From NCBI GenBank assembly GCA_000349905.1, contig KB722770.1, positions 224,632 through 288,631 of the forward strand: a stretch of DNA of 64,000 nucleotides, written 5' to 3'. Each line of letters starts with the position of its first letter. Positions within the stretch are counted from its first letter, which is position 1. This document shows, in pieces, positions 48,576 to 62,000 of the stretch. The notes under the pieces were generated by a model. The model ran no database searches, had not been told where the DNA came from, and was given only the letters and a program-made list of their open reading frames with translations. The stretch comes from Volvariella volvacea V23. Its lineage: Eukaryota > Basidiomycota > Agaricomycetes > Agaricales > Pluteaceae. The translations under genes were made by a program, and so were the position numbers.

Positions 48576-49123
48576 AGCAGTAGCACCTGTACCTCGAAAT
48601 GCTATAAGAATATTCGTATTTATTGAACTTATGATTCTGACCCAACATACCTGCTGTATGCATGAGCATGCTGGCGCAGAAGGACGCCAATGAAATAATT
48701 CCCCGGCCCTGGATAGAGCGCTTAGCAAAACAGGGTAATTTCCGATGATCTTGTCCCAATCTGCGTGAGGCATGCGCACCAATATTCGCCCTTACTCGCA
48801 ATCACGACGTTAAAATAGGTTACATTGGCTGGGTCACTACCTCGAAATACACTTCTAAGCTAAAATGAAAACAGCCAACGACCTGCCTCGTCGTCATTCA
48901 AGACTCAAAAAACTCCATCTCAAAACCCCTCGCGCAGATCCCACTCCTCAAAGTGCTCACCCAGCTGCACAAGAAATCGTGACTTCAAGTCCCCAAGCTC
49001 ACTCCATACCATTGCGCTAAACCCACACAACAAAACAAAGAAGACAAAGTGCCAACACAACGATGCAAGTCGTCAATGAGTGGAATTCGTATTGAGTTGT
49101 CGCATAGGCATAGTACCCCCACA
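48576..49123. other. intergenic, no supported gene
   Basis: Upstream of IF-3. Short minus-strand open frames (for example 49254-48985) lie in frames different from the candidate membrane protein and show no motif. Confidence 0.45.
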
Positions 49124-49623
49124 TCAAGGCGGGTGGGATCGTGAGGAGCTTGAAGGATGTGCACCATCGTCGGAGGTCGTGTTCGTCCAATGGCCCTTAT
49201 TTCGACCCCGAGTTTGAAGGCCCTCCTCGCAACCAAACATGGGGTCGTCATCAAGGTTCATTTGAATGACGCCCCTGACTACGCCGGCGGACAAGGAGAT
49301 GTGCATTTGCATGAATCCGATGGCCAGGGGGAGGATAACGTCGAACCCAAGGTACACGCCCTCTCCCATCAAAACGATGGAGCAGGCCGACAGGGAGGAG
49401 AGGCATACGAAGGCGAGGACTGCCAACTAATGAATGAGACAATTGGAGGTAAGACCCAATCCGCCCGGGTCGGGGAGATAATGGCCGCCTACTGCGATAT
49501 AAAGGTTGCTGAACTGGTTGGAAAGCGGAACATACAATGATGAGTGTCCGCCGCGGTGCACGCAGATAGGAAATACATTACCTTCTCTATTTGGCATTTC
49601 TCTTCCGTTCCTATTGCGCTCAT
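49124..49623 (-). CDS. putative small two-helix membrane protein (tentative)
   Basis: Unrecognised. A model of two exons, 49623-49582 and 49426-49124, joined across a 155-nt intron (AAG|GTAATG ... CATTAG), gives 114 aa starting MSAIGTEEKCQIEK. The second exon encodes two hydrophobic segments, LAVLAFVCLSSLSACSIVLM and GFDVILPLAIGFMQMHISL, separated by a short loop, then a polar Ser/Arg/Asp-rich tail. The second segment's frame is closed by a stop directly upstream of the proposed acceptor, which supports a splice there. The first exon is chosen only because its phase fits and could be wrong. Antisense open frames of similar length weaken the case. Confidence 0.35.
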
Positions 49624-50719
49624 CACTGAGATGGTCGGTTGGGGTGCACTCGAACCTATGGATCTACTTTGACTTGGGAATAACGAGATTGGTATGTCGA
49701 GCACTAGTACTTCCGGGAACGACTTGACTCATTTTCTTGTTCTGGGGCTGACAGGAGGCTCCCAGCAAGGTCGGGGTTGAAATCTCATTGTCAAAAAAAG
49801 GGGAAGAATCTGAAACTACCGGCGTTGGGGGGTGCAGCTCAAACACAATATTAAATAATGTGGCCCAACCACCACCAGAACATCATAAAAATCCAGAACA
49901 AACGAGATACCCTCCAACTTTCGTCGATCTGATGTAAAGGTGGTTTCATTAGTATTTACGGTCAGCAGCTGTTTAGCGCCGCGGCTGCGTCATGAGGAGG
50001 GGAAGAAGAGAGAGGGGGGGAACAGCGTATGTCACCGAGTCGTAGAAACAAGAATGACGGCTCTTAATGACGACTCTTCAGTATATGCAAATCGTGCTAG
50101 TAAATCACCCAAAGTTAGAATTTACGATCGCTTTCACTGGCTTTCCTGGGGAACACTCTGAAACCTGCTGAAGCTTCATAGGCGTCCAACGAGGACACAA
50201 TCTAGAGGATAAGACCACCTGGCCCGCATCAATACTAGTGGGGCAGGGAGGTAAATCCTGGTCTGAACGATCATCAAACGCTAACCCATGAAATTCTATT
50301 CACAATCTATCGTGGCGCCCACGCACCCTCTTGCAGCCACTGGAAGTGGTCGGTAATCGTACCGTCGCGTCGCTCCAATTGCCTCACACCCTACAATCTC
50401 CCAACGCCCGGCACTGTATATGCGGCTGGTATAAATACCATGCTCGGGTTCCCTCACTGGCACTCAGTACGTATACCTTGAGTATGTGTACACTCTCCAA
50501 GCCTTGTGAGATGACTTTGCAAGCATAAGTGTCAGAGGGGGGTGACGTGAGATTAAACGACACTATTAACCTAACTACAATGTACGTCCTAATAATTAGC
50601 GCTATATAAATAACCTAGGTACCGTCTGTGCTCTACTACTAATATCTAATGCATAACGCGTAACGAAACCTGAATGTCGGGCAACTATACGCGCATTCCG
50701 CAAGAATCCGACCTCGGGA
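49624..50719. other. intergenic, no supported gene
   Basis: About 1.1 kb with only short open frames. The right end contains the 3' UTR of the carrier gene. Confidence 0.5.
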
Positions 50720-52233
50720 TTACCTCGAAGTATACCCCTCCCTCTTGATTGCCGTAGTCCGCAATAGCCAAGCAAGATTCTCATACACTACAAACGTGAC
50801 GCACGTCCCGGGCAGGACTCTGACCAGGTTGGTCGCAAGGCCTCTGTAGAATCCTTTAGTACCATCCTGCAACCATGTTTTTTGGATTGTGTTGGGGATC
50901 GAAGGGTATAGTGTCGGGTTGTTCTATCCGGCGACAAGAGCGCAGGTGGGGCGATGCGGGATGAAGGAGAAGTTGCTGTGTGAGAAAGGTCGGGGGGAGA
51001 GGAAGAGGGAGGGGAGACGCACCTGTATCCGTGATCGTACAACTTGGTAAGGGTATGTAACGGCCAGAGCCAGCAACTTGCTCGATATCGACATGAACGA
51101 GTAAGCCATATTCGACTGCCCGCCACACCACAATGAGTACACCCAGCTGGCAAGAACGTGGAAAAGAAAAGCGAGAACAGTGGACTCACCAGCTTGTCCA
51201 CCTCAGGCCGAAACTCTATCCCAGCCTTCTCGCATTGTCTCTTTCTGTGGTCAAATCCCAACTTTTTCATCTTCTCGTAGGCCATGAACTGGATGGCGCC
51301 GTTGCTGACACCAAAGAGCGCCAGACTTGTACCACGGAATAGTCCTGTCCAGCCCTCTGTGCGAACTATTGTTGACAATCCATCTGCAAAGTGACGTGCA
51401 AAGAGCGGTGAGTGCGATGCAAGAATGGGAATAGCGACCACGCACTCCATAGACCAGTATATGCGGATGGGGAGCCGGGATACGTGGTGAACATTCTCAC
51501 TCTGACAAGCCAGAATGGGTTGGTCATCACAGCTGTGACGGCGCCTGCACGACACAACGCGAAATAAGACACCGGCGTGGACGTGAATGGTTAGTTGAGC
51601 GGAAGAGGTGATGACAAGGAAATGCGAACTTGCTTGAGCCGAGCATAATAGATATGCTCCAGCGGACAAGGGTTGAGTGAGGTCTCCACCTGACGCTCGT
51701 CTCTTCAACTCATTATAGCTAAGCACGATCCCGCGTCATTATAAACATTTCCAAGAGCATCAGGCAAAGGACAACGTACAACAAAAAATACAATCCCCAA
51801 CTGGAAGCATTCCCCGCGATATTAGGACCCAACCCTCTATACAATCCCTTCCATCCATATTGGGTGTGTATGTCCTTTAGGGCGTAGAATATTTGTCTGC
51901 CGAGACCACCGCGAGCTTTTTCGGTTGATACTTGAAACTTGATTTTGAGGAGATCGAGGGGGTTCATGCATAGGACGGTTGCTACTCCCGCGCCGAGCCC
52001 TGCTGCTGCATGGTCCTAGTCGTGTGGAGTGCGTGTGATGTCGTGCAGAGCGGTCGAGCAAGGATTTGAGGCGTTTCAAGATAAACGAGCAAAATCCAAA
52101 CACAGAGAGGGTGTTGCCCATATGAGTACCACGTTCGAGCTTATCAACCCGAGATTGGACTCACCAAGGCCGTCGTAGGAAAGAAACTGGGGGGTTGCTT
52201 TGGCAGTTGTCGTTGTGGCGACTGCGAAGCCAT
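50720..52233 (-). CDS. FLX1: mitochondrial carrier, FAD/folate transporter type (Flx1/SLC25A32)
   Basis: Seven exons: 52233-52165, 52015-51780, 51718-51630, 51544-51446, 51383-51190, 51115-51023 and 50923-50720; 327 aa, the normal carrier length. The three Solcar repeats each show the Px[DE]xx[KR]-type signature or its variant: MNPLDLLKIKFQV, MTNPFWLVRVRMF and TYPYQVVRSRIQ. The second half-motif of each is also present (GWKGLYRGLGPNIAGNASSW, GWTGLFRGTSLALFGVSNGA, GTKGFYRGLATNLVRVLPGT). The NPFWLVRVRM helix with Trp and an Arg/Arg pair and the GNASSWGLYF word fit the Flx1/SLC25A32 subfamily, which moves FAD or folate across the inner mitochondrial membrane; substrate assignment is by family resemblance only. 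Translation begins at MASQSPQRQL; no cleavable presequence is needed for this class. Confidence 0.9.
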
Positions 52234-53715
52234 AGCGCCCTCCTCTGGATCCGAGACCTCGAGGCCTCAAAGGCTGTGGGCGTTGGCGTCGAGAATGGGG
52301 CGTTGGCGTTGGGCGTCGAGCGAAAGCGTGACCGCACACCAACGAAATCCGTTACAGAGTGGGTGACGTCCAATTTTCCCGTTCCCGAAAAGGAAGGTCT
52401 GCGCGAATCGGAAAGCCGATGGGCCGACCGGACCGCGGTGGCGTGTAGTTGCAGACTGCCCTCGACATCCCCTCTATGATACAACAGGATCGATGATCGA
52501 TTGTTAGTGTAACTGACGCTACCGCCACACATTCAAACCACGCCATTTGGCTGATCTATGACTAGGACTTTGGGCAAGCAGTGCGCCACAGCCGTTGCCG
52601 ATGATTGAGCATGATTAATGCATTAACCCTAGTAGTTTAGTATCCTTCATCCCGTCCTCTGGTGAGTGTTGAAGAGGGTATGGGCATTTCACTACCCTTG
52701 CTAAAATTAGGCTGAAGGACGTCACCGTCCCCGTCGTAATTGCCACAGGTCATGCATAGACCAAGTCATTGAGTGGACATTGGTCAACAGACCAGATAAA
52801 TATGTAATCGGAACGGTGCGTCATACTAGTGATGTTCCGAAAAAATCAAATCCCCGCCGCATTTCGCTTCACTCGCTTTCACGCCTTCCATGGCAAGTTA
52901 CGGCTGAAAAGCCTGAAGAACCGTATACCGCACCCACAGGCACGCAGTCACAGGGATTAATAATAGTCCACACTCCGAATAATAGTCAAGAGGATTCAAA
53001 ATCGTTGGCAGTCTTCCATGTCTTCCATAATCAATTGGATCTTCTAGGTGTGGCATTATTGACGGAGACGTCCCGGGTCAAGTTCACGTTTGTGTGAGGT
53101 ATGCTTGTTGCCATAACGAAGACGGTAGAACTAGCTGCATTGGGTGAAAATCCAGTGATATCTCAGTGATTCAGCGGATTCGGAACCAAAATCCAATTAC
53201 AGTTTTCAGATGAAGCTACCAAAGCTGGCACTCGTTTTCGTGCACACGTTCAAACCTCCCAGTAATAGCGTCGCAATTGACTAGTGATCTGCGATTAGGA
53301 GCCTGGGCAAATTGTGACATTCCTTTCTTAACGCATTAACGCGTAGCAGCGATGTGTGTATTCAGTCTACTGTTGCGAATGGCTCACTCGTCGTCTATCT
53401 GCACTCTTGCCCTGTGTCTCAAGGATGGAAGTACGGCGGGACGATGAAGACTGTGCGAAGATGGACAGAGGTCCAGCGGCTAGCGCTTGTCTGAACCCCT
53501 TTACTTATCAGTCTTACATATACACACCCCCTCCCAACTATCAGTCACCACGAGCTCAATCCCTTTCCACCAAATGGAGCCAGTCACTCAGTCTCCAAAT
53601 CCCGACCACCACGACAAAGCAATTGTGTCTGATGGAGCTGGTAGGTCATATATTAATTATAGCAGCACGTCATGACTTATGAAGCCCATACAATTCTGAC
53701 AACAGCACACTCGCT
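52234..53715. other. intergenic, no supported gene
   Basis: Short open frames only. Contains the carrier promoter on its left side. Confidence 0.5.
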
Positions 53716-54093
53716 ATGCAGTTCGACACGATAGCTGCTTTGGTACGTGACCCTCCCACTCGTACTCAAGTCCACTCTCCTAATCCATCCCTTTCCCCTC
53801 AGTCATTCCTCCTCGCACTCGCACTCTTGTTTATAGCCATCTCATTCTCCAGGCAAATCCTGCTCGTCCAAGAAGACCCCGAAGTCTGGGATCCAACCGT
53901 TCTCTGTCTCAGCCTATCCTCCTCCGCCCTCCTCTACTCCCTCTTCCTCGTCTCCAAAAGCACAGCCAACCGACTCGACCGTGGGTCCACACCGGCTCTG
54001 ATTCCAGAGCTCGAAGACCCCAACGGCCCACTCGATCCTCGAAAGCGTGCAGGACTTTGTAGACTGCTTCAGATATCCGCGACCGTCGTTTAG
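53716..54093 (+). CDS. putative small membrane protein (tentative)
   Basis: Unrecognised. ATG 53716 opens MQFDTIAAL, followed by a 60-nt intron (GTACGT ... CCCCTCAG, 53743-53802, itself in frame and stop-free) and a second exon to 54093, 105 aa in total. Two hydrophobic segments, SFLLALALLFIAISF and VLCLSLSSSALLYSLFLV, flank a polar loop (QEDPEVWDPT), followed by a polar tail. The strong donor and pyrimidine-rich acceptor favour a real gene. A frame shifted by one, downstream of about 54040, also reads protein-like, so the 3' end may be spliced differently. Confidence 0.4.
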   Translation: MQFDTIAALVRDPPTRTQVHSPNPSLSPQSFLLALALLFIAISFSRQILLVQEDPEVWDPTVLCLSLSSSALLYSLFLVSKSTANRLDRGSTPALIPELEDPNGPLDPRKRAGLCRLLQISATVV

Positions 54094-57000
54094 GGAGCGG
54101 CGTATTGTTTGCTTTCTCGATGCTCGGAGGTTGTGTGTTGGGTGTGGTTTGCGATTTTGATGGATATGGTGGTTCCTAGTTGTAGGATGTGTTTGGGACG
54201 CCTTGGGGAAGCAGATTCTATATACAATGATAAACCCGAGGAAAGAAAGAAAGCAGACAAACGTTGAGCTGAGGGCATTTTCGTTTTAGATTGCTAGCTA
54301 CGGTGCTTACTTGCATATAGCTCACCTAGTCAAACCTCAGCCATCATACCTGACATATCTAAAGCATGACGACAGGAACCGCAGCCGTATTATTCGCGTT
54401 TATGTCCCTATACGAGGTTCTCAATAGGGGCAGCGAAACCGACCTACGCTGCAGCGGTTGCATCAACCTGCCGCTACCAAACAGCCTCGTTCGTACCCTG
54501 CCCGTCAACTTCTTTAGGTCATATTCGACTAGGTTTTTGCGACGGAAGACTCCCCATAGCACATGTGCCTCTGAATGACGAACAGAGTGCATAAGCTCGA
54601 CACTTGCTGAAGATGCTGGGATAACAAATCCACCCCTCATTGGGCGGTTTGTAAAGTGAAGATGACGGAGGTACCCAGGACGCATGTTTTATGGCGTGAG
54701 CAAAGATCCGAGGGTTCACCGATGCCTACGCTGACAAATGTTATATTTCAAGGCCAAGGACTTGTCATAGTCCCCTTCGCTGTCTCTCTTGCCTGGTTGA
54801 TTCCACCTAGTGTTGAGAATCGTATAGCCCGAGCACAGAGTCCTATTCGAGGAAGCCGCTCAAGATGCACGTACCGTTTTACCCAATTGCCCAGAGTGGC
54901 GACTGGTGAATTGAGCTATAATTTAACCAATACTCAGATGAAATGTGATTCGTTTTCTTCAGGGAACCTCGGACCGAATTGCTATTTCCAATATACAATC
55001 GCCCAGCCTCTTTCACTATGTAAACGTCCCTTATCATTATTGAGTTTCCAGTTGGCTGCCACGCACCGGTACGACAAATTGCATAGTCAGCTCTTGGACA
55101 CCCTAACACCTACTGGATCCCACAGTCACCCGGTGCAGAAAATGCTAAACGCAAAACGCCGAAAGTACACTGCATGCGAGCGACCCAAGGGAAAGGATCA
55201 AACATTCCAAGATGGCAGAATGTCGAGATATTACCTTCTGCGTATGATCAACAGCCGGGCAATTGGGCGCGGAGATTCTCGAGCCCATGGGAAGAGAATA
55301 TTTCTAATAGGTTGCGCCGCTTCGTCTTTATATCGCCCAAATATCCCTGAGTTTCAGCTGCACAGAAGTCCTTGGATATCGGCCGAGTCACCAGTCGGAA
55401 AACGTTCTTTGCGCCGGCGTAGGGATGAGAGTGGTTAGATTAGGCACCTCCAAGCCACGGAGAGCTCGCCGATGTCTGGTCCTCGTTGAGGCAGCCTCAG
55501 GAATTCTTTCTGGGCTATGGCGATTCCGACTGGACACCCACAATGTTGACAACTGATGAGTGAGGACAACACGCTCTGTATTATATCGACGAACGTCATA
55601 AGTTGTTGCGATCAGCCTGAGCGCGCCGAAGAATATCAGACATACCCTCTCTCGACAGTAGGAATGCTTCATAGCGGTTGCCAAATTTGGCGCGATGGGC
55701 TTGAAACATATCGACCAGATCAGCGGCCATGGTAAAGGCGACAAAACACCAGGAGCTAATCGAGCCTTTGCCTCAACTCCGTCACCTATCGAAAAGCAGA
55801 TCAACAACCCAAGAACCCATACGGTCCGTAGGAGACGAGGCGAATATATACACGCGACCTGCCCACCCCCGCAGCCAGAACAGCACGCGCAGTTCCGCAT
55901 CTCCGTAAAACTGAATTGCCTCGTCATACAAGCAAGGTTCAAACGTTCACGGATGAATCGATGGCACCCAACCCGTTTCTGTTTCTGTTCGCAGACGCAA
56001 GAAAACCTACGCTCCGGGGAAAGCCGACGAGGCCGATGGATCATTCGGGCCGAAAAGGCGAACACGATTCAGAGTCGCGGACTTTTCTTTCGCTGGCATG
56101 GCGTTGGCCCCAAGTACGTCTCCCAACCATCCTCTATGCAGCAGGATTGATCATCGATTATCGCTGTGAGGGCAGCCTAACAGCTGTTCCTGCGATAGAC
56201 GGTGCTTGTGCTGTACATGAGTTTGGAAGGTGTTGCAGGCGAAAAGCAGCGATCATCGCATTCGCCGCCATCAGTGATTCGAGCTGTCGAGACCAGTGTC
56301 GCTGTTTGAACTTTCTATAACTAGGTTTGCAACCCGGGCGTCGAATTCAATTCAAAAGCCAAAATACGGTATCAGCAACACTGGCGGTGGCGCTAACAGC
56401 GGCGGTGGCGAAAAGAGGTCCTCAAAGCTGATGCGAAAAACCCGAGCCGAGGACGATCAAAGACTCGCATTCCCAACCTCATAGTCAGAGATCATGATTA
56501 CAATCACCGATCGTGATGAGCGTGGTCTATGGAAGTTTTGTCAAAAACATCGTGTCGCACCGTTGCAAAAAAGTTGAAGTTTTCATCGCAGACTCGGAGA
56601 TGGAGAAGCGGGGTGGTGGAGAGGGACCTACTGAAGTGGGCCAACGGGATGGGTTCTTGCTGTGGAAGTCGAAGCCATATATGTCAGTCGCGAATGGAAC
56701 GCGGTACACACGACTCGAGGAGCGATCGCATCTTATCGCGAAACATTTCGCGTGCCACGGCCCACTGGCAGTGGCACCCTCTCGGAGGCTTTTGTGATAC
56801 TGCAAACGGTGGGTACACTGGGCAAATTGGACTTGAGAAAAGAGAATACATCGCTGCTTCTCGTGATCACGCGCGATCTGATATTCCGACGGGCTCGGAG
56901 TGGGGAAATTGACCGCAGAAAGTTAATTTCAGAGCGCTCGCCGTACTGCTTTTTTGAAGGCTATACGCACGCGGGCGGGGGAAGCGTGAAGATGAGGCAT

Positions 57001-58953
57001 TTTAGCACTACAGTGCAGTCGTGCTATTCAATGACCTTAAATTTTCACAATCCGCGAATTGTGATGCCGACGGTTTATGAAGCACGTAAGTACATGAGTT
57101 CCGGAGATGGTGGGGTAGTAGAGAATGGTGGATCCAAACTGCCGTGCGCGATATTTGATCGTAGAATGTTGGGTGATCAGCGGCTTACGGCTTCAGCTTC
57201 CAGTGCACCGGCTTCTGGCTCGGAACGGCGGACAACAGCTCCAAGACGGCACAAGAGCTTGAACCTTGCACTCAGCCTGAGCTGAACCCCAGCTAATGCG
57301 TACGGAAAAACACATCCGAGACAGCGAGCACTCACTGCGCTGGAAAAGCGCACAGCTCTACACGGCGGCCTGCTAGCCACCGTGCTGGATCATTTAGACC
57401 GTCCTCAAAATCAAACACCTAAACTTCTCGTCATCCGAGTCTTTGCAGGAACTCGACATCTCAGTTTGGCTGTGTCCCCTGGCTGATGATCCTGACACGA
57501 TTTGATGCCTTGGATGTTTCAAGCACAGGGGTAAAGACTTGGGTCCTCTCGGATCGTCGGAGGACTGCCAATCTACGCGCGCCAGTCGATCGGAGTAAAA
57601 AGGATCGCTGGAGTGACGATGACTGCATTAGGCTGGCTATAAGGATTGACTGTGATCAACGATATATTGTACCTTGGACTCCGGAGGAGGGTGCTCTGAT
57701 GGCGTTATTGCATGGGTTGTGTTGGCCCAGACGAGTCGAAGGATCCAGAACTCATATCTGTGCTTGAAGGCTGATGGTAGTGCAGGGTGTGCAGGGTGTA
57801 TTCTATCTTTCTGTTGACCCACTGGTGTGGCGACTGGCCAGCGCCGAAATGCTCAGGGCGTTTCAAACGTGCCAGCCGGCCTGGGTGACGTAGCGTGGCT
57901 GAATCCCCAACGTTGAGAATCAACATTAATCAACGTTCACCGTCGAATATTCCGAGTCGAACGTTCACCTCGAAGCTTCACGCACACTTCGAGTTCCTTC
58001 CTGCTATATCCCGTCCGAAAGTGGCGTGGGTGTGCACATTTACTTCCCGTGCATGCGAATGGCAATGACCTGATTGACGCAGTCAAGTAAGGCTAAAAAA
58101 GTGATAGAAATAGAAAAAGTTTGACAGGCTTACGGAGCATGATGGAATGGATATCAATCATGCTCCGTGAACCCGTTGAATCTTTGACGGACGGAGGAGT
58201 ACCCTCGAGGCCGTCTACGGGACACTTTCTCCTCCGGCTTTTCACGGTGCGCTGTATGTCGGCCTGAGACATTTTTCAAGAAAGGTTATTTTTATCATTG
58301 CCTAGCGATAGAGGAGAGCCTCACAAGTGATGCCTTGGAATAGCAGTGATTGAGTGGTGGATACACCGAGTACCACAATGGTAATCATCGCGCTCCTTCT
58401 GTGGCAATCTTAGCCCCATTTGTCTTGCTGCCCATACCAGTGAGCCGCCGCTGGTCCACAGCGATATAAAGACGCCCTCAAGAGGCATTTATCATACTGT
58501 TGTTCCAAGACACAAATACCTCTACTTGGCATGCTGCATTACAATATGCCACGGCACTCGGGCTACAATGGCTGTGATGGGGTGGAATGGTGAAGGAGGC
58601 TGTTCCATATGCATCATAAGGAAGCTAATTATCCTCATAAGTACCCTGTAATTTACATTCACATTCGCCCACAACCCATGGGTAGATTGTCCATAATAAG
58701 GACTGGAGAGTGCTTGCTGTCCCTGGAGGGAAAGCTGGCCGGGATCTTGAGAGACCATGAGGCCTCATTTCAGCGAGGACAGGGCCTTTTTCGGAGCGAG
58801 GGAGGATGACCGTCCACCGTGTCATTGGGCAATTTCGGACATTTTATCGCGCAGGCTGTGAAAGGGTTGGGTGCGTGTGACTTTTTTTATTTTCTGTAAC
58901 GCGTCTGTAACCAGATATTGGATTGCAAATTTCCTTTAATAGGGACTGCTCAC
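54094..58953. other. 4.9-kb gene-poor region
   Basis: Open frames up to about 260 codons occur (54656-55438 plus; 55388-56065 minus; 56662-57285 plus), but they overlap, lack any recognisable domain and show mixed composition. CpG content is normal, unlike the two depleted blocks. I see no transposon, RNA gene or long repeat here. It may hold lineage-specific genes or old relics I cannot recognise. Confidence 0.5.
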
Positions 58954-59061
58954 ATGCCTATACCTCGCCTTTTAGTCCTTGGTCGTCATTCCACCTTGCT
59001 TTCTAAACCCGCTCCGTCTCTCCTTTTGCCAAGGTTCTGCGCTTTCTCTCCAACTCCCATC

Positions 59062-62000
59062 ATGACACGAAATACCGCCTCTGCCCCCAATACCCCCACC
59101 CCCAACGCCACCAAGCTCAATGGGGCCACCAACGGAACCACCAACGGCGCTGCCAATCCCTGGATCCCGAATCGTTACCCAGCCGCACGCCGCTCCGATC
59201 ACGTCGACGTGTACAAGAGCGAGAAGAAGGGCAAAGTGTCCGTCGCTGATCCCTATCAATGGTTAGAACACGATACCGAGGAAACTCAGAAATGGGTCGA
59301 TACCCAGGAGAAGTTCACCAGAGCCTATTTGGACAAGCTTCCTGATCGCCAAAAGCTGGAAGAGGCTCTGAAGAAAGTCAATGATTACCCTAGGGTGAGT
59401 GCCATCTTTGTCATGTCGCCGCTCCTCTGGTTGGTATGGAGTGGGATGGTAACCCGGATTTGTAGTTTGGTATTCCGACTTTGAGGGACGACAATCGTTG
59501 GTACTGGTCGCACAATTCTGGGCTCCAGAATCAATACGGTGAGGCATTTGCGCGCTGTTTGATGCCTTTCGTAATATTAATGCTCCATACCCCAGTCGTA
59601 TACCGCTCAAAGGACGCAACGCCACCCGTGTTCCCAGACAGTGGCAGCTCTCCTGGGGAAGTCTTCTTCGATGTACGTGGCACGTTATCGCCATCGCCTC
59701 GCCTAACCCTCATTTCGCCTCGCCCGCTCCACCTTCTCTTCTAATGTCTCCGAACTGAATTGCACAGTGCAACCTCTTGTCCCAAGACGGAACCGTTCAC
59801 GTCTCGACCAGCGCACACAGTTTCGATGGGAAATACTGGGCATATGCGCTGTCCGAATCAGTAAGTCCTCCCAAGCTCGTCAAACTCGATCCCTGTTCCC
59901 TGCGCCACGCATTGTGCACACGACCGCCTCCATTTCACTACATTGCCCGCGCCTCGCTTAACGCGTTGCGGCTTACCATCCCTCATATCTTTGGACTAAA
60001 CCGGATATATCGTCTCATCCCGTTATATCCTCTCTCATCTCATCTTTCATCTCATCTCATCTCATCTCATCCATCTCATTACTTAATCTCTCATGCTCAC
60101 CTTTCCTTTCTCACTTGTCTCGTTAGGGAAGCGACTTCACGACCATTTACGTTCGCTCCAAGGATTCTCCGTTGACCGCCACTGGCAAGGAAGCGAAGAA
60201 ACCATCACACCACGACGGACGACTCCCAGATGAATTGAAATGGGTCAAGTTTTCAGGTATCGAATGGACTAGGGACTCAAAGGGATTCTTTTATCAGGTA
60301 CGCACGGCGTTATTCTCTTTGCTCCTCTTTTTTTCTCCTTCCCTTTCCCGTGCTTGTCTTTATCTTTTTCATTTTCTGTGGGAGGGGCCGCGGTTAAAGC
60401 CAAAATTCAATCACACGAGGCGTGAGGGTCGACCGTTGATTGTTGCGCGCGCTGAGTCCTGAGGCGCGAGGCCCGGGGAATTGAGGACTTGGGAGGGCCA
60501 CTGGTGGCCATTAGGTTTGAGGGTGATAACTTGAGGCTCAAGGCTTCTGGCTAGAGCCAAGTTTGCCGGGGTCCGCCCCTGGGGGTGTTGGTGTGCGGGT
60601 GCGGATCTTGACAATTGCCCCTGCCTCGCCCTGGCTTGTTGACAACTTGCTGCCCCACTACCCTACTACCCTACTCCCCTGCGTCTTGTTACCGTGTTGG
60701 AGGGTGTGCGTGTGGTGCATTGCGCGCTGCATCGTGTTTGTGGTGTCCTGTCACGGTAGCTTTATCGGTTGATTTTAGGGGGACTGGGGTATCGATGGCG
60801 ATGGCGCGCATTTACTAGCCCCTATCTCATCTTTTTTTTATCTTTTATCCACTATCTTTTATCGTTTATCTTCTATTTCATCCTTCATCGTGTTGTCGTT
60901 CATTGCTCATCATTTGTCATATAGCGATACCCTACACCTGCACATGCCGTTGCAGGGACCAACGGAGTTAACGGAGCTTCATCAACGCCGGCAAAGAGTC
61001 GAGGGATTGAGACGGGTGAAGATAAAAACGCGAAGATTTATTATCATCGACTTGGAACTTCTCAAGGTGAGCGCGGGTTTAAATGCAATGTCTGGAAGGC
61101 GCTCCGTTGCGGAGGTTGCGCTTCCTGATGGACGGGCTTGGGATTGAATTGGGGCTGACGTCAATTTGTGTGTGATTAGATGAAGATATCCTGGTTTATG
61201 AGGACCCGAGTCATCCTGAGTGGATGTGGGGTCCTGATGTCACTATCGATGGGAAATACCTCGTTTTGACCGTTAGCAAGGATTCGTCTCCCGTACGTGT
61301 CTTCTGGCGTCAAGTCATTCTGGCTGTTACTAATGGATCAATACTTGTCTTTGCGATAATTGGTGTCGATGCGAGTAGGTTAATCAATTATGGGTAACCC
61401 CGTTGGAGGACCAGCAAATTGGAAGCAAAATGAAGTGGAATAAACTGATTGACAATTTCGATGCTGAGTATTCGCTGTAAGTGTTCTGTTATAGCCCTGC
61501 GTTTACAAAGAAACTCACTATATGCGCATTGTACATGAAACCTCAATACTCCTGCCGTCATCTCATTGGTTAACGAAATACAAATAACAGAATATGCAAC
61601 AAAGGACCCCTATTCTATCTCAAGACCAACAAAAACGCACCGATGCAAAAAATCGTTGCGGTCGATATCAACAAGGGAATCGAATCGATGAAGGAAATTA
61701 TACCCACGCAAGAGGACGCACTGTTGGATCAGATTTCATGTGTCAATAACGACTATTTCGCTGTAGTTTATAAACGTAATGTAAGTCGCCATTGCGATTA
61801 CTATCGCATACCCCTGTCACGTTCACTCATCCATTCAACTCTTCTTCAGGTCCAATCAGAAACTTACATCTACACCCTCGACGGCAAACAAGTCACCCGT
61901 CTCGCCCAAGACTTTGTCGGCACTGCAAGCGTCAGCAACCGCGAGAAACAGCCATGGTTCTTTGTGTACCTGACGGGCATGACGTCGCCGGGTACGATGG

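Noticed and set aside
54656..55438. 260-codon plus-strand open frame
   Set aside because: No recognisable motif, average composition, overlapped by other frames; could be chance in a low-stop region.
56662..57285. 207-codon plus-strand open frame
   Set aside because: No domain, no splice-supported extension; overlaps two other frames of similar length.
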